Origin: a virus
DNA length: 58,630 bases
IMG/VR virus record: IMGVR_UViG_3300027861_000034
Span: 1 to 58,630 of that record
Strand: one strand, 5' to 3'
Below the pieces are notes generated by a model, which had not been told where the DNA came from, ran no database searches, and saw only the letters and a list, made by a program, of their open reading frames with translations. This document shows, piece after piece, positions 16,445-24,806 of this stretch (positions are counted from its first letter, which is position 1; the number at the start of each line of letters is the position of its first letter). The position numbers were made by a program, and so were the translations under genes.

Positions 16445-16600
16445 ATGAGTAAGAAGTATATATGTAATAATGCTAGCAAGTGTAAAGAATTTTGCAAACA
16501 CAAATCTATACACGAAAGAGATGATACTTGTGATAATAAATGCCCCACTGGTGATAATGTTAAATGTATCGAAATGAAGCAAATGACAGACAGGAGGTGA
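16445..16600 (+). CDS. small Cys-rich protein (51 aa)
   Basis: GAGGTCAAA before ATG. Six Cys in CNNASKCKEFCKH and CDNKC patterns suggest zinc binding. It ends inside the ribosome site of the next gene. Confidence 0.55.
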   Translation: MSKKYICNNASKCKEFCKHKSIHERDDTCDNKCPTGDNVKCIEMKQMTDRR

Positions 16601-16602
16601 AT

Positions 16603-16773
16603 ATGACTAAGGAAAATGCTCCAAAGTATCAACTCTACTACAAGGGTAACTACTTCAGCACCCAAGAGCTTAATGATTTTTTAGCAAAGGAGGCAATGGA
16701 AAAGAATGGCGATAGGAGACGAACACAAGTTCTCGGTACCACTGAGAGTCAACAAGAACAAGAAGTCTATTAA
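16603..16773 (+). CDS. hypothetical protein (56 aa)
   Basis: CAGGAGGTGAAT sets the start at 16603 rather than the upstream frame start at 16564. The segment YQLYYKGNYFSTQELNDFL looks like a short strand-helix motif. The 3' end overlaps the RusA gene. Confidence 0.5.
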   Translation: MTKENAPKYQLYYKGNYFSTQELNDFLAKEAMEKNGDRRRTQVLGTTESQQEQEVY

Positions 16774-17140
16774 CTACTTCTACCTTAATCTTAATAACTT
16801 TATTCAAGTATCAAAGAACTATATCTTACGCAACAATCTCAAACAGAAATACTCCGAGTTAGTTAGACCGCTTCTAAGCCACCTCAAGCGCATTGATAAC
16901 CAAGTCTATATTCAGTACACAATATACGGTAAGGATGCTAGAGAGTTCGATATAGGCAATGTAGGAGCGGTTGTAGATAAGTTCCTTTGTGATGTGTTGG
17001 TTAAGGAGGATGTGTTAGAGGATGATAACTATAAGTTCCTACCGGTAGTGATGTATAGGTGGGGTGGAATTGACAGAGAGAACCCAAGGGCTGATGTACT
17101 AATCAAAGAGATAGAGTATGTGCCTGTTAACGAGAGATAG
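16706..17140 (+). CDS. RusA-family Holliday junction resolvase
   Basis: 144 aa, the normal size. The catalytic acidic cluster is visible: D82 in FDIGN, D91 in VVDKFLCD and the acidic turn LEDDN near 105-108, spaced as in RusA. It cleaves four-way junctions made during recombination and resolves them before packaging. AGGAGG at about 16689 is 11 bases upstream. It fits with the Rad52-like, YqaJ and SSB-like genes that precede it on the part-B circle. Confidence 0.85.
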   Translation: MAIGDEHKFSVPLRVNKNKKSINYFYLNLNNFIQVSKNYILRNNLKQKYSELVRPLLSHLKRIDNQVYIQYTIYGKDAREFDIGNVGAVVDKFLCDVLVKEDVLEDDNYKFLPVVMYRWGGIDRENPRADVLIKEIEYVPVNER

Positions 17141-17155
17141 TCTACAACTGTAGAC
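17140..17155. promoter_or_regulatory. palindromic site GTCTACA-AC-TGTAGAC
   Basis: Perfect 7-bp arms around a 2-bp centre, overlapping the rusA stop and directly before AAGGAG of the next gene. One of the dispersed part-B palindromes. Confidence 0.8.
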
Positions 17156-17166
17156 AAGGAGAAGAG

Positions 17167-17634
17167 ATGAAGAAGGTAGATGAGACAAGGCCGATAAGCG
17201 CAAGGATACCTATTGAGCTTTATGAGATCATAGAAGCTAAGCTGAAAGATGCTTGGGCTAAGGGCAAGAAAATACCACTCAAGACTAAGGGTAAGTTCAG
17301 AGACCCTAGACTGTCAGATATTTTGATTGATATGTTGGCTGATGCAGTGATCAAAGATGAACAGAGTGGTGAATATGTTGAGGACTTTTGGGATAGACTT
17401 GCGATTGCTCTCACAGAGAAAGGTGATTTAAAGGTTAGGTCTCTTGGGGTTGAGGACTGTAATAGGATACAGGATTTAGCTAGAAGCTACGGGTTTGAAT
17501 CTAATATTAGATCAAGTGCTTGTTATATTTTCTTTTATAAAAAATTCGGTAAGAAAGGTATGAGGGAGTTAACTTGCTCCGATTTTGAAGAGACATTTAC
17601 AGAACATAAAAACAGAGAGATAGAGAGGGATTAA
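17167..17634 (+). CDS. hypothetical protein, possible N-terminal DNA-binding motif (155 aa)
   Basis: The start RPISARIPIELYEIIEAKL resembles a ribbon-helix-helix opening (strand then helix A), but the second helix is not clear. The rest is helical with several basic patches. It follows a palindromic site and AAGGAGAAGAG. A regulator of the palindromes is a possibility, not a conclusion. Confidence 0.6.
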   Translation: MKKVDETRPISARIPIELYEIIEAKLKDAWAKGKKIPLKTKGKFRDPRLSDILIDMLADAVIKDEQSGEYVEDFWDRLAIALTEKGDLKVRSLGVEDCNRIQDLARSYGFESNIRSSACYIFFYKKFGKKGMRELTCSDFEETFTEHKNREIERD

Positions 17635-17636
17635 TT

Positions 17637-17981
17637 ATGATGGATGAACTGATAGGAAAGATTGAACAATGGGCTGAGAGTAATGGTATCAATAGAAGCA
17701 ATGGTGTTACCGCTATTCATCAATACGCTAAGATAAAAGAAGAGTTCAATGAGCTAGGTGATGCACTTAATAACATGCTAAACAACTCACCTAATGCAGA
17801 GACAGCAGAGGCGAACGCTAACCATGTAGACCTTGAGATAGCCGACCTAGTTATAGCTACTATAGTCCTTGCTAAGATACACGGCACTGATATAAGAACC
17901 TGCTTATCAAAGGGTTATGAGAAGATAGAGCATCGTACAGGAGAGATCATTAACGGTATGTTTATAAGGGAGAGGGACTGA
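17637..17981 (+). CDS. MazG-like nucleotide pyrophosphohydrolase
   Basis: All-alpha NTP-PPase pattern: EEFNELGDAL at residues 35-44 and LEIADLVIA at about 66-74, giving the ExxE and ExxD metal ligands. It hydrolyses NTPs to NMP and pyrophosphate; phage versions may clean nucleotide pools or affect host stress signalling. The start may be either of two adjacent ATGs. It overlaps the next gene (TGATG). Confidence 0.8.
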   Translation: MMDELIGKIEQWAESNGINRSNGVTAIHQYAKIKEEFNELGDALNNMLNNSPNAETAEANANHVDLEIADLVIATIVLAKIHGTDIRTCLSKGYEKIEHRTGEIINGMFIRERD

Positions 17982-18187
17982 TGAGAGTATTAAAAGAAGA
18001 TGAATTGGATAGGGTAGTGCGCATGTGTGAAGAGACTGAGGGAGTTAGGCCTTTGTGTGGATGGGTTCCTTGTGTTGGTAGGGAATGCGAGGGTTGCTTA
18101 ATTGATGAGTACTATAATGAGGCCGAGAAAAGGTTTCCCGATGGTATGACCTATGATGAAGCATTTCAATTCTTGGAGGATAAATAA
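17981..18187 (+). CDS. small Cys-rich protein (68 aa)
   Basis: GAGAGGGACTG before ATG, overlapping the MazG stop. Cysteines at about 11, 19, 24, 29 and 32 (CGWVPCVGRECEGC) suggest a metal site. Unknown. Confidence 0.55.
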   Translation: MRVLKEDELDRVVRMCEETEGVRPLCGWVPCVGRECEGCLIDEYYNEAEKRFPDGMTYDEAFQFLEDK

Positions 18188-18624
18188 TGTGTGATCAATG
18201 TGAGATATACAAGGCTAGGATAGATGAGCTGGAGACTGCTATGAGTAGAACTAACACATCTTTTGGTAGGCTACTGAAGAATAGGGCACCTAAGAAAAAA
18301 GAGAAGACCACTGGGACTGATTGGTTTGATCAATTTAATCGCTATCAACAGGCTGACAGTAACTTCATACAGGCTTGGAATACGTTTGTAGAGTTCCGCA
18401 AGCAGAAGGGTAAGGCTATGACCTTGATCGCTGGACAGAGAATGCTTAGTAAGTTAGCACCGTTTGATCTATCTATTCAGACTGCGAGTTTGTATACAGC
18501 TGTAGATAAGGGATGGACTAACTGTTACCCCGAATCTGAAGGCAAGTCTTATGGTAGCTTTAAGCAAGAGAAGAGCGGTCAGTTTATAGGCGCACAAGTC
18601 GAAGTTAATTTGGAGGATTTATAG
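18187..18624 (+). CDS. O-like replication initiation / helicase-recruiting protein (145 aa)
   Basis: The C-terminal half matches a pattern common at the ends of phage O/DnaT-like proteins: AWNTFVEFRKQKGKAMTLIA, a middle helix, and VDKGWTNCYP. An N-terminal CDQC and coiled-coil segment come first. It immediately precedes, and is coupled with, the DnaB helicase gene, so helicase loading is the likely role. A palindrome-like site (18492-18507, one mismatch) lies inside it. Confidence 0.62.
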   Translation: MCDQCEIYKARIDELETAMSRTNTSFGRLLKNRAPKKKEKTTGTDWFDQFNRYQQADSNFIQAWNTFVEFRKQKGKAMTLIAGQRMLSKLAPFDLSIQTASLYTAVDKGWTNCYPESEGKSYGSFKQEKSGQFIGAQVEVNLEDL

Positions 18625-19955
18625 TGCCGATAGCTAGTATTGAGACTGAGAGAATTGTACTTGGTAAGATACTCGGCCTAGATGATTTCGATATTCAATC
18701 ACGGTTCATTAACATGTGTGATGTCGAGTGCTTCTTTGTTCCTATCCATAAAGACATTTGGGTATTGATGAATAAGCTGATGATCCAAGGACGTATGACT
18801 TGCCCTGCTACAGTATTCTCCGAGATAAGTATTGATGAGAACGTCTTAGCTGACATCTTGATCAATAAGTTTGATAGTAATGAGACTCTTAAATTCAACA
18901 TCAAAACCCTGCTAAACTATTCTGCTAGAAGGTTTTATAGTGAGAGTGGTAGATCAATAGAGGAGCTGGCTAATGTCGGTGGTGTTGATTGTTCTGATAC
19001 AATCCTTGAGGTTATAGACAGTATAGATAAGAGAGCTAAGGCTTTGAAGATCACTAAGCAACGTGACTCTAAGACCCTGCTATCAAGTATCGTTCACAAT
19101 ATGAAAGAGGGAGGTAGCAAAGAACTAAGGGTAGTGGAGTATGGAGTACCGCTATTCGATAAGTACTACAAGCATGAACGTGGTCACACTCATACGATAG
19201 GTGCTCAACCATCTGTAGGTAAAACTGCAATGGCACTAACTATTATGAGAGGAGTTCTACACGCTGGAGGTACAGTTTTTATATCAGTTAAGGAGTCTGA
19301 TGCTGAAGAGATAATGTGCAAGATGATATGCCAAGAGTCCAACGTAGCCTACTCTAAGATGAGATATGATCAGAGCGAACTAACTCAGCCGGAGTTTGAT
19401 AGGATTCAAAGAGCTATTGAGTATATCTATTCGATGCAGGAACGCATCTATATCTTTGGTGGTAAGGATTGGGAGCATTCAACAGAGTCTATAGAAGCTC
19501 AATTGGAGGCCATAGAGCAACGTGGAGTGCAGTTAGACTTAGTTGTGACTGATTATGTACAGAACCTTAAGGTACCGCTTAGGATTCAATCTAGGCCAAG
19601 GTACCAACAAGTAGAATGGATGGTAGAAAAGATGGCTGACCTTCACAAGAGGTTTGATGTTGCTGGAGTACTACTATCACAGCTGAACAGAAGTATAGAT
19701 GGGGTGCCTCACTTACATAATCTAAAGGAAGCCAGTAAGATTGAGGAAGAGAGTTCGATGATCACGTTCTTGCATAGAGATAAGGAGACCCAGCCGGTAA
19801 ACAACCAGCTACCTACTATGGTCTATAGCGAGAAGAACCGTAATGGAGAGCTTTGGGGAATGAGAGATGGGTTTGTAATGAATATACCTTCTACTCACTT
19901 CAGTACTAAGCTACATAAATATGAACCAAAATACGCACCGAGTGTACAGGTGTAG
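18624..19955 (+). CDS. DnaB-family replicative helicase
   Basis: GTG start after GGAGGATTTATA, overlapping the preceding stop. The N-terminal helical domain is about 1-150 (IETERIVLGKIL opens it). The RecA-like domain has Walker A GAQPSVGKT (193-201), Walker B LDLVVTD (304-310) and LLSQLNRS (H3), typical of DnaB. At 443 aa it is standard length, unlike the part-A helicase with its insertion. It would unwind the fork and recruit host primase. A part-B palindrome overlaps its stop codon. Confidence 0.9.
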   Translation: MPIASIETERIVLGKILGLDDFDIQSRFINMCDVECFFVPIHKDIWVLMNKLMIQGRMTCPATVFSEISIDENVLADILINKFDSNETLKFNIKTLLNYSARRFYSESGRSIEELANVGGVDCSDTILEVIDSIDKRAKALKITKQRDSKTLLSSIVHNMKEGGSKELRVVEYGVPLFDKYYKHERGHTHTIGAQPSVGKTAMALTIMRGVLHAGGTVFISVKESDAEEIMCKMICQESNVAYSKMRYDQSELTQPEFDRIQRAIEYIYSMQERIYIFGGKDWEHSTESIEAQLEAIEQRGVQLDLVVTDYVQNLKVPLRIQSRPRYQQVEWMVEKMADLHKRFDVAGVLLSQLNRSIDGVPHLHNLKEASKIEEESSMITFLHRDKETQPVNNQLPTMVYSEKNRNGELWGMRDGFVMNIPSTHFSTKLHKYEPKYAPSVQV

Positions 19956-19957
19956 AC
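19942..19957. promoter_or_regulatory. palindromic site GTGTACA-GG-TGTAGAC
   Basis: Overlaps the helicase stop codon and lies directly before AAGGAGAAGAG of the next gene. The outer variable positions are G/G, so it is not a perfect palindrome. Confidence 0.7.
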
Positions 19958-19971
19958 AAGGAGAAGAGAAG

Positions 19972-20394
19972 ATGAAGAAAGGTGAATGGATAACAGTAGA
20001 GTGTGGTGATAACGTGCTTGTTGGTACTATGATTAGTATACAGGATGGCTACGTTGACTTTGAGAATGATACAGAAAGAAGAAGCATAGACCTTGAAGAG
20101 GTTGACGATATGAGAACCTCAACCCAAGAGGAAATAGACAGCGTTAAGCCTAAAGAGACGTATGAGGATGTGGAGATTGAGTGGGTTTCTAAAATGGCAG
20201 AAGTTAGGCATCCCGAAAATAATAAGATATATAATATAACAGCTAAGCCTGTCGGATGGACGCTGAGTGGTTGGGCGTTGAGTGGGTATCTGCATGATGA
20301 GGAGTATATAGCTTATGTAATGCTGTTCGATGAGTCGGGAATGTCTATAAAATCCAAAGCAACCCACGCTCGATTCGTAAAGGTAGGTGAATAA
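19972..20394 (+). CDS. hypothetical protein (140 aa)
   Basis: AAGGAGAAGAGAAG sets the start at 19972. The N-terminal 45 residues (ECGDNVLVGTMISIQDGYVDF) look like a small beta-barrel; the C-terminal half has repeated LSGWALSGYL. No family recognised. Confidence 0.6.
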   Translation: MKKGEWITVECGDNVLVGTMISIQDGYVDFENDTERRSIDLEEVDDMRTSTQEEIDSVKPKETYEDVEIEWVSKMAEVRHPENNKIYNITAKPVGWTLSGWALSGYLHDEEYIAYVMLFDESGMSIKSKATHARFVKVGE

Positions 20395-20395
20395 A

Positions 20396-20536
20396 ATGTT
20401 AGCTATATTACTAGGAACAATTATGACTCTAATGACATTGGGGTTTGTTATAATACCTTTTATCTGTATTATTATCGACACCTATCAAAAGCTAACCAAC
20501 AAAGAGGATACATCATGTCGGTTGAGAAGACGCTAG
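20396..20536 (+). CDS. small membrane protein (46 aa)
   Basis: One long hydrophobic segment (residues 3-28) then a short basic tail. AGGTGAATAAA before ATG. It overlaps the next gene by 22 bases. Possibly an inhibitory or lysis-related peptide; nothing proves it. Confidence 0.45.
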   Translation: MLAILLGTIMTLMTLGFVIIPFICIIIDTYQKLTNKEDTSCRLRRR

Positions 20537-20697
20537 ACCTAATCGACAAGCTGATAGCAAGAGGTGATATGAAAATGGCGAGAGCTTTATCACGCAAGAT
20601 CGAACCGAAATTAAATGAGATAACAACAAACACAATCAAAGAACTACATCAATCAATCAAAGATTTTAGACAACCAAAACAAAAAGGAACAACATGA
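20515..20697 (+). CDS. hypothetical helical protein (60 aa)
   Basis: GAGGATACATC before ATG. Mostly helical and basic (KTLDLIDKLIARGDMKMARAL cut after 20). The stop overlaps the next ATG (ATGA). Confidence 0.55.
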   Translation: MSVEKTLDLIDKLIARGDMKMARALSRKIEPKLNEITTNTIKELHQSIKDFRQPKQKGTT

Positions 20698-20888
20698 TCA
20701 CAGTTTTTAGACCAAATGATTTCACGAAGGAAGGACTAGTAGCATTCAAAGAGTGTGGCAAACTAAACAGATCACACTTGAGGTATAACTTTAGAGTCTA
20801 CCTAGATAGGACAGATGAGGCGTACTACTCTGATAAGGATGAGGGAGAGATACTACAGGATATGAAGCAGGTTAAGATGAGCAGATAG
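20694..20888 (+). CDS. hypothetical protein (64 aa)
   Basis: Last rightward gene, coupled to its neighbour. It reads ITVFRPNDFTKEGLVAFKEC and later has a short acidic loop. Unknown. It ends 11 bases before the terminator stem. Confidence 0.55.
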   Translation: MITVFRPNDFTKEGLVAFKECGKLNRSHLRYNFRVYLDRTDEAYYSDKDEGEILQDMKQVKMSR

Positions 20889-20898
20889 AAAAGAGATA

Positions 20899-20932
20899 GG
20901 GGGCGACCATTACGGTTAGCCCCCTTTTTTTT
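20899..20932 (+). terminator. terminator between converging operons
   Basis: GGGGGC (20899-20904) pairs with GCCCCC (20919-20924), followed by eight T. It ends the rightward operon. On the opposite strand the hairpin is followed by a weaker U-rich stretch, so it may also slow leftward transcription, which ends at 20937. Confidence 0.87.
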
Positions 20933-20936
20933 GTGC

Positions 20937-21110
20937 CTAGTCTTCGTCCGGATGCGCCTCTTCAGCATCACCTAGAACATTGTCAACAATATCAAAGATC
21001 GAATCATCAATCTCATTGCTGGTTGAGTCTACTACCATCTCCAGTACGTGCATAACTACCTTGCGCACCAAAGACCACGGCATTAATTTTAATAACATTG
21101 AAACACTCAT
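20937..21110 (-). CDS. small acidic-tailed protein (57 aa)
   Basis: AAGGAGAATAGT before ATG. The N-terminal half is amphipathic and hydrophobic (SVSMLLKLMPWSLVRKVVMH), then there is an acidic tail ending HPDED. It sits at the end of the late operon, beside a membrane-anchored protein, the usual place of lysis genes; a role in lysis is only a guess. Confidence 0.6.
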   Translation of the reverse strand: MSVSMLLKLMPWSLVRKVVMHVLEMVVDSTSNEIDDSIFDIVDNVLGDAEEAHPDED

Positions 21111-21111
21111 A

Positions 21112-21390
21112 CTATTCTCCTTTTAGTTCTTTAACTATCTTCTTTAGCTTCTGCGTATCTGTTGTTCTACGCTCCTTGTGATCATTGAACTCAACCTGCA
21201 ACTTGTCTATACGCCTGTGAATGATCTCTCTACAGTCGTGACACTCTTGCTTTGTTGAGAACGTCTTCTGTATCTCATTGATAATCTCTAGTACAGCATT
21301 ACGTATAGCTAGCTTCACCACTGCATAACCTACCAATACGATACCTACGATTATAGGCCAATACTCTACTAACATGTTCACGGTCTTCAT
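21112..21390 (-). CDS. membrane-anchored coiled-coil protein, possible holin or spanin (92 aa)
   Basis: One N-terminal membrane helix (about residues 11-28, WPIIVGIVLVGYAVVKLAI) is followed by a CHDC pair and a charged coiled coil to the C-terminus. This layout is seen in small phage lysis proteins (Rz-like or XhlA-like), but there is no recognisable endolysin near it. A palindromic site lies 18 bases upstream of the start. Confidence 0.6.
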   Translation of the reverse strand: MKTVNMLVEYWPIIVGIVLVGYAVVKLAIRNAVLEIINEIQKTFSTKQECHDCREIIHRRIDKLQVEFNDHKERRTTDTQKLKKIVKELKGE

Positions 21391-21407
21391 TCCTTTTCCT
21401 TTTAGTT

Positions 21408-21423
21408 GTGTACAGCTGTATAC
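21408..21423. promoter_or_regulatory. palindromic site GTGTACA-GC-TGTATAC
   Basis: Lies between the fibre-associated gene and the leftward membrane-protein gene, just upstream of that gene's ribosome site. Same core as the sites in the rightward operon. Confidence 0.75.
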
Positions 21424-21478
21424 TGTGGGTGGTGAATAAAACTAGCATACAGTGTACGGTTATTCAATATTTAATTAA

Positions 21479-22012
21479 CTAACTTCCATAGACTTCATCA
21501 TGTGCTTTTGCTTTGCATTCCCCTACATAAGCTCTATAAGCAACGTAGGCAACATTTGTTGCATCTTCTATACCATCTGCGATTAAAGCAAACTCATCGT
21601 CCTGTGTGTACTTCTCTCGTATATTCTCTACTACTAAAGCATTGTACTCTTGTAGTTCTCTCTCTTCTTTGAGTTGAGCAAAGTAATCTGCTGTCTGATA
21701 CTCTACCACTCCATCAATCACCATAAGCTCCGAGTTATCCCGTACGATTGCACCATCATGTTCAACGGCTGTCTGCGTGATAGTCTCCTTGCCTAGCTTC
21801 CATTGTTCTAGTTTAGTTATGTATTCGGGAAATGTAGGCTCTACGTAAGGCGGTAAAACCTGCCCATCTGCAATTGCCTTGTCATAATCTGCTTTTGCTT
21901 TTTGCTTGACAGATTCACGCATTGCCATTTCGCGTTCATAATCTTTTTGCCCGAAGTCTTCCTGTACTGAGCTTGTTACTTCGCTTCCGTTTACTGCGTA
22001 TACCATGTTCAT
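21479..22012 (-). CDS. possible tail fibre assembly / accessory protein (177 aa)
   Basis: It follows the receptor-binding protein gene in the same direction. The product is helical, with P-rich PPYVEPTFPEY in the middle. Fibre chaperones usually occupy this place and have a similar size and a late helical region; sequence similarity is too weak to say more. Confidence 0.5.
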   Translation of the reverse strand: MNMVYAVNGSEVTSSVQEDFGQKDYEREMAMRESVKQKAKADYDKAIADGQVLPPYVEPTFPEYITKLEQWKLGKETITQTAVEHDGAIVRDNSELMVIDGVVEYQTADYFAQLKEERELQEYNALVVENIREKYTQDDEFALIADGIEDATNVAYVAYRAYVGECKAKAHDEVYGS

Positions 22013-22022
22013 AATTTTTCTC

Positions 22023-23477
22023 CTAGTAAAATGAGCAAACTAATTTGCCCGTTATTGTGTTTGAATTACTTGCTTTGATTTGTGCTGTCTCAAAGATACT
22101 GGAGCTGTCTTTAATCCATAAGCCATTCAGTCCTATCGAATTTTCATTTGCATTGTATTTACTCAAGCAGACCCTATTAGATCCATTTTTGAGAGAAATA
22201 AGACTACTAAAATCGCAAACCTTCCTTATATATCCGAAAATATTTACACCCAATTGAATGGCTGATGTTGTTGAGGAAGTACTAGAAGCTAAATACTGCC
22301 TATCTACAGTTTGAGTTAAATTATTAAAGGTTATACCCATAAAACAATAAGAGTCGGCCCCCTCCCCCACAAAATCCACTTTGCAAAACAGCGCATCACT
22401 AGGAATCTCAAAACTATGACCTGCTGAGAAATCGCCTGCAATGTCTACCACTTGTCGATATGTCCACGGTGTCAAATCTGCGTTGTAGCCTTTTGGGACT
22501 GCGTAGAGTTGTATGTTGCCCGATACGCTTGCCGATGGTCGTAGCAGTAGCGAGGTCATTGGGGTTGATGTGTCGGGATTGGTTGTGTATCGCTCGACTT
22601 GCTGTGCCGCTACTTGTTCGTTTAAAGTACTTGTTGATATGTTTTTCCTACCAACCTCTGCATTTATACACGTTTCTGAATCTGGGTATATTTGAAAATC
22701 TTCTGTTTCTGGGATATTTGCAGAATACAGAGTTCCGTTGATATTATACATATGTTGCATTGTTTTGTCAGCCACAACAAGTTCATTTATATATCCATCT
22801 ATAGTTGAATCCAATCCACTACTCTTCACAACAATATCATACAACTCCCCGTCAATCTCAACACCTTCCGTATCATTCACGCCACCGAATATAATATCTG
22901 CGGTTTGATTTGTAAGCGTTAAATTCTTGAGCAAAATCGCGTGTGGATTGTACTGGATTTTTGGGACTGCGGTTATTACTAGGGTGTAGGTGATTGTTGC
23001 AGTTGATGTACTTTGAAATTGAATTGACGTTAGTTCTGTGCTCGTGTCGGATGTGTAATAGGATTCTTTTATTATATTTGTTGATGCAATCTTACTAAAT
23101 GATGCTATTTCATCTACATGCCTTTTGTTGCCAATTAAACCCGTTATTTTTCCGTTATTAAACGATGGATAGCTTGATTGTGACGATTGAGCAATACCAA
23201 CAAAAGCCGATGTTCCGCTAAACGCAGAAGCCGTTGTATTTCTACCCTGCATAAAATCCCTTGAATATGAAGTTGAATTATTTAGCTCAAATGTTACAGC
23301 AGTCTCAGAGCTTTGAGAATGCAAAACAAAATGATACTCATAATCATAAACCTCTGAACCTTCGCCCTCGATAGTTAAATCAATATCCTCAAAGTTCACA
23401 CCTGCCGTAACCGCTTTAGTCTCGCGGTCAATTCGGCATACTGTGCGGTGTACGTTTTTCTTTTTTGGAAATACCAT
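22023..23477 (-). CDS. tail fibre / receptor-binding protein (484 aa)
   Basis: A strand-rich, Ser/Thr/Asn-rich protein without catalytic motifs, directly downstream of two fibre-module genes. The N-terminus is basic (FPKKKNVHRTVCRIDRET). The composition and position point to a distal fibre or receptor-binding subunit. It starts two bases after the upstream stop. Confidence 0.65.
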   Translation of the reverse strand: MVFPKKKNVHRTVCRIDRETKAVTAGVNFEDIDLTIEGEGSEVYDYEYHFVLHSQSSETAVTFELNNSTSYSRDFMQGRNTTASAFSGTSAFVGIAQSSQSSYPSFNNGKITGLIGNKRHVDEIASFSKIASTNIIKESYYTSDTSTELTSIQFQSTSTATITYTLVITAVPKIQYNPHAILLKNLTLTNQTADIIFGGVNDTEGVEIDGELYDIVVKSSGLDSTIDGYINELVVADKTMQHMYNINGTLYSANIPETEDFQIYPDSETCINAEVGRKNISTSTLNEQVAAQQVERYTTNPDTSTPMTSLLLRPSASVSGNIQLYAVPKGYNADLTPWTYRQVVDIAGDFSAGHSFEIPSDALFCKVDFVGEGADSYCFMGITFNNLTQTVDRQYLASSTSSTTSAIQLGVNIFGYIRKVCDFSSLISLKNGSNRVCLSKYNANENSIGLNGLWIKDSSSIFETAQIKASNSNTITGKLVCSFY

Positions 23478-23479
23478 AA

Positions 23480-23914
23480 TTACCTCACAATCTTATATGA
23501 TGCACTCACTGTATCGTACTCCAAACATAAGACACCATCGGCTATAACAACTGTAGGTACAATTGTATCTCCACTCGTAGCTTTCTCAATCTTTACTTGA
23601 GCTGTACCACTGACGTAGATATAGTATTGTGATCCGTTAGACGCTGTATCCGGAACTGTCACTGTACCATTTACGCTACCTGCAAATGTATTAACCTTAG
23701 TGTTTGCTTGGAGTGTGTCTGTATCTACTACTATATTGGTAAGAGCTGGCGGTGTATAACCTTGTCCTCCCGATACTAGATCAAGACCACCTAGTGTTAC
23801 GCCATCTCCTATACGAAACTTTTCATTAGTTACATCGTAGACCATCTCTCCATCTTCTAGTGTGATTGCATCCAACTGTGCTGATGTGCCAAAAGGCGGT
23901 TTAAAAATACTCAT
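23480..23914 (-). CDS. tail fibre protein with Mtd-type N-terminal domain (144 aa)
   Basis: Residues 1-45 (GTSAQLDAITLEDGEMVYDV then KFRIGDGVTLGG) match the short domain that opens many fibre proteins, including the major tropism determinant of BPP-1. A beta-rich remainder follows. It is short for a full fibre, so it may be a connector between the anchoring protein and the 484-aa protein. It overlaps the upstream stop by one base. Confidence 0.7.
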   Translation of the reverse strand: MSIFKPPFGTSAQLDAITLEDGEMVYDVTNEKFRIGDGVTLGGLDLVSGGQGYTPPALTNIVVDTDTLQANTKVNTFAGSVNGTVTVPDTASNGSQYYIYVSGTAQVKIEKATSGDTIVPTVVIADGVLCLEYDTVSASYKIVR

Positions 23915-24732
23915 TACACTCTTCCTCCATAAGTTAGTGTTGCTGTTGAATCAACTCTACTACCTAGAAAGAAGTTGATTTCGTTTATACTTGCGTTGTT
24001 TATTACATTGTTAACATTTGTCTCTGCTAGTTCTGCTCCTGCCTGTGCTGTCTGTGCCTGTAGTGCGTAGTCCAAAGAGTCTTGAGCTGATGCCTCTGAT
24101 GCACTTGCACTTGCACTTGCTGAGTTTGCATAACCCTCTGCCTCTGCTGTTCCCTGCTCAACTGCTTTGTCCACTGCCTCGTCTAGCAAATCTTCACTTA
24201 CTGAGAAGTCTCCGTTCTCATCAAACCCTAATAAGGAATTAGCTCTCACCGCTTTGGTTGGTAGAATATTATCACTGTTCTCTACCTTCTCACTAGGGGG
24301 AAATCTAACAGAGTTCCTATCAGCCTCAACCATATCTTGAGCCATCATACACTGACGATCCTGCTCAAACTCCAATTGCACAGGGTTCATATCCTGCTCG
24401 AACTCCATATCGTACTCTTGGACTAGCTCGGTATCCCTTGTGATAGTTACCTGTAGTTCTGTGTTTTCGTATACAGCTGTATCCAATATCGTGATGCTAC
24501 CTGTTGTAGGAAAGCTAGGGTCTGTCTGATCAAATGTATAATCAGTGTCCTCTATCAATACACTTTCATCTCCTAGCACTGTATCATACAGATATACTAG
24601 CAGGTCTTTGGATTGTGCGACTGGGAAATTGAATGGTAATTCAGCTACCCCCGACATGACATAGACTTCCTTCAATGAATCCGGTTCAACTATTGTCAAT
24701 TTATACCTCCTTATGTTTGTTTTAAGAGCCAT
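23914..24732 (-). CDS. T7 gp17-like tail fibre anchor (272 aa)
   Basis: The first ~150 residues resemble the tail-fibre anchoring domain of T7-like phages: VAELPFNFPVAQSKDLLVYL, DTDYTFDQTDPSFPTTGSIT and the terminal RFPPSEK. A coiled low-complexity stretch (ASASASASEASAQDS, about residues 205-222) follows. It would attach fibres to the tail tube. Confidence 0.8.
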   Translation of the reverse strand: MALKTNIRRYKLTIVEPDSLKEVYVMSGVAELPFNFPVAQSKDLLVYLYDTVLGDESVLIEDTDYTFDQTDPSFPTTGSITILDTAVYENTELQVTITRDTELVQEYDMEFEQDMNPVQLEFEQDRQCMMAQDMVEADRNSVRFPPSEKVENSDNILPTKAVRANSLLGFDENGDFSVSEDLLDEAVDKAVEQGTAEAEGYANSASASASASEASAQDSLDYALQAQTAQAGAELAETNVNNVINNASINEINFFLGSRVDSTATLTYGGRV

Positions 24733-24806
24733 AGAGCAATCTTATCAGAAGAAGCGGGTGTGACTTCATCCGTTACTCTACAGCACCTTACGTTTAATTT
24801 AAACCG

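Noticed and set aside
22023-23914. Diversity-generating retroelement, because of an Mtd-like N-terminal domain
   Set aside because: No reverse transcriptase, template repeat or variable repeat was found; the Mtd-type N-terminal domain also occurs in ordinary fibres.
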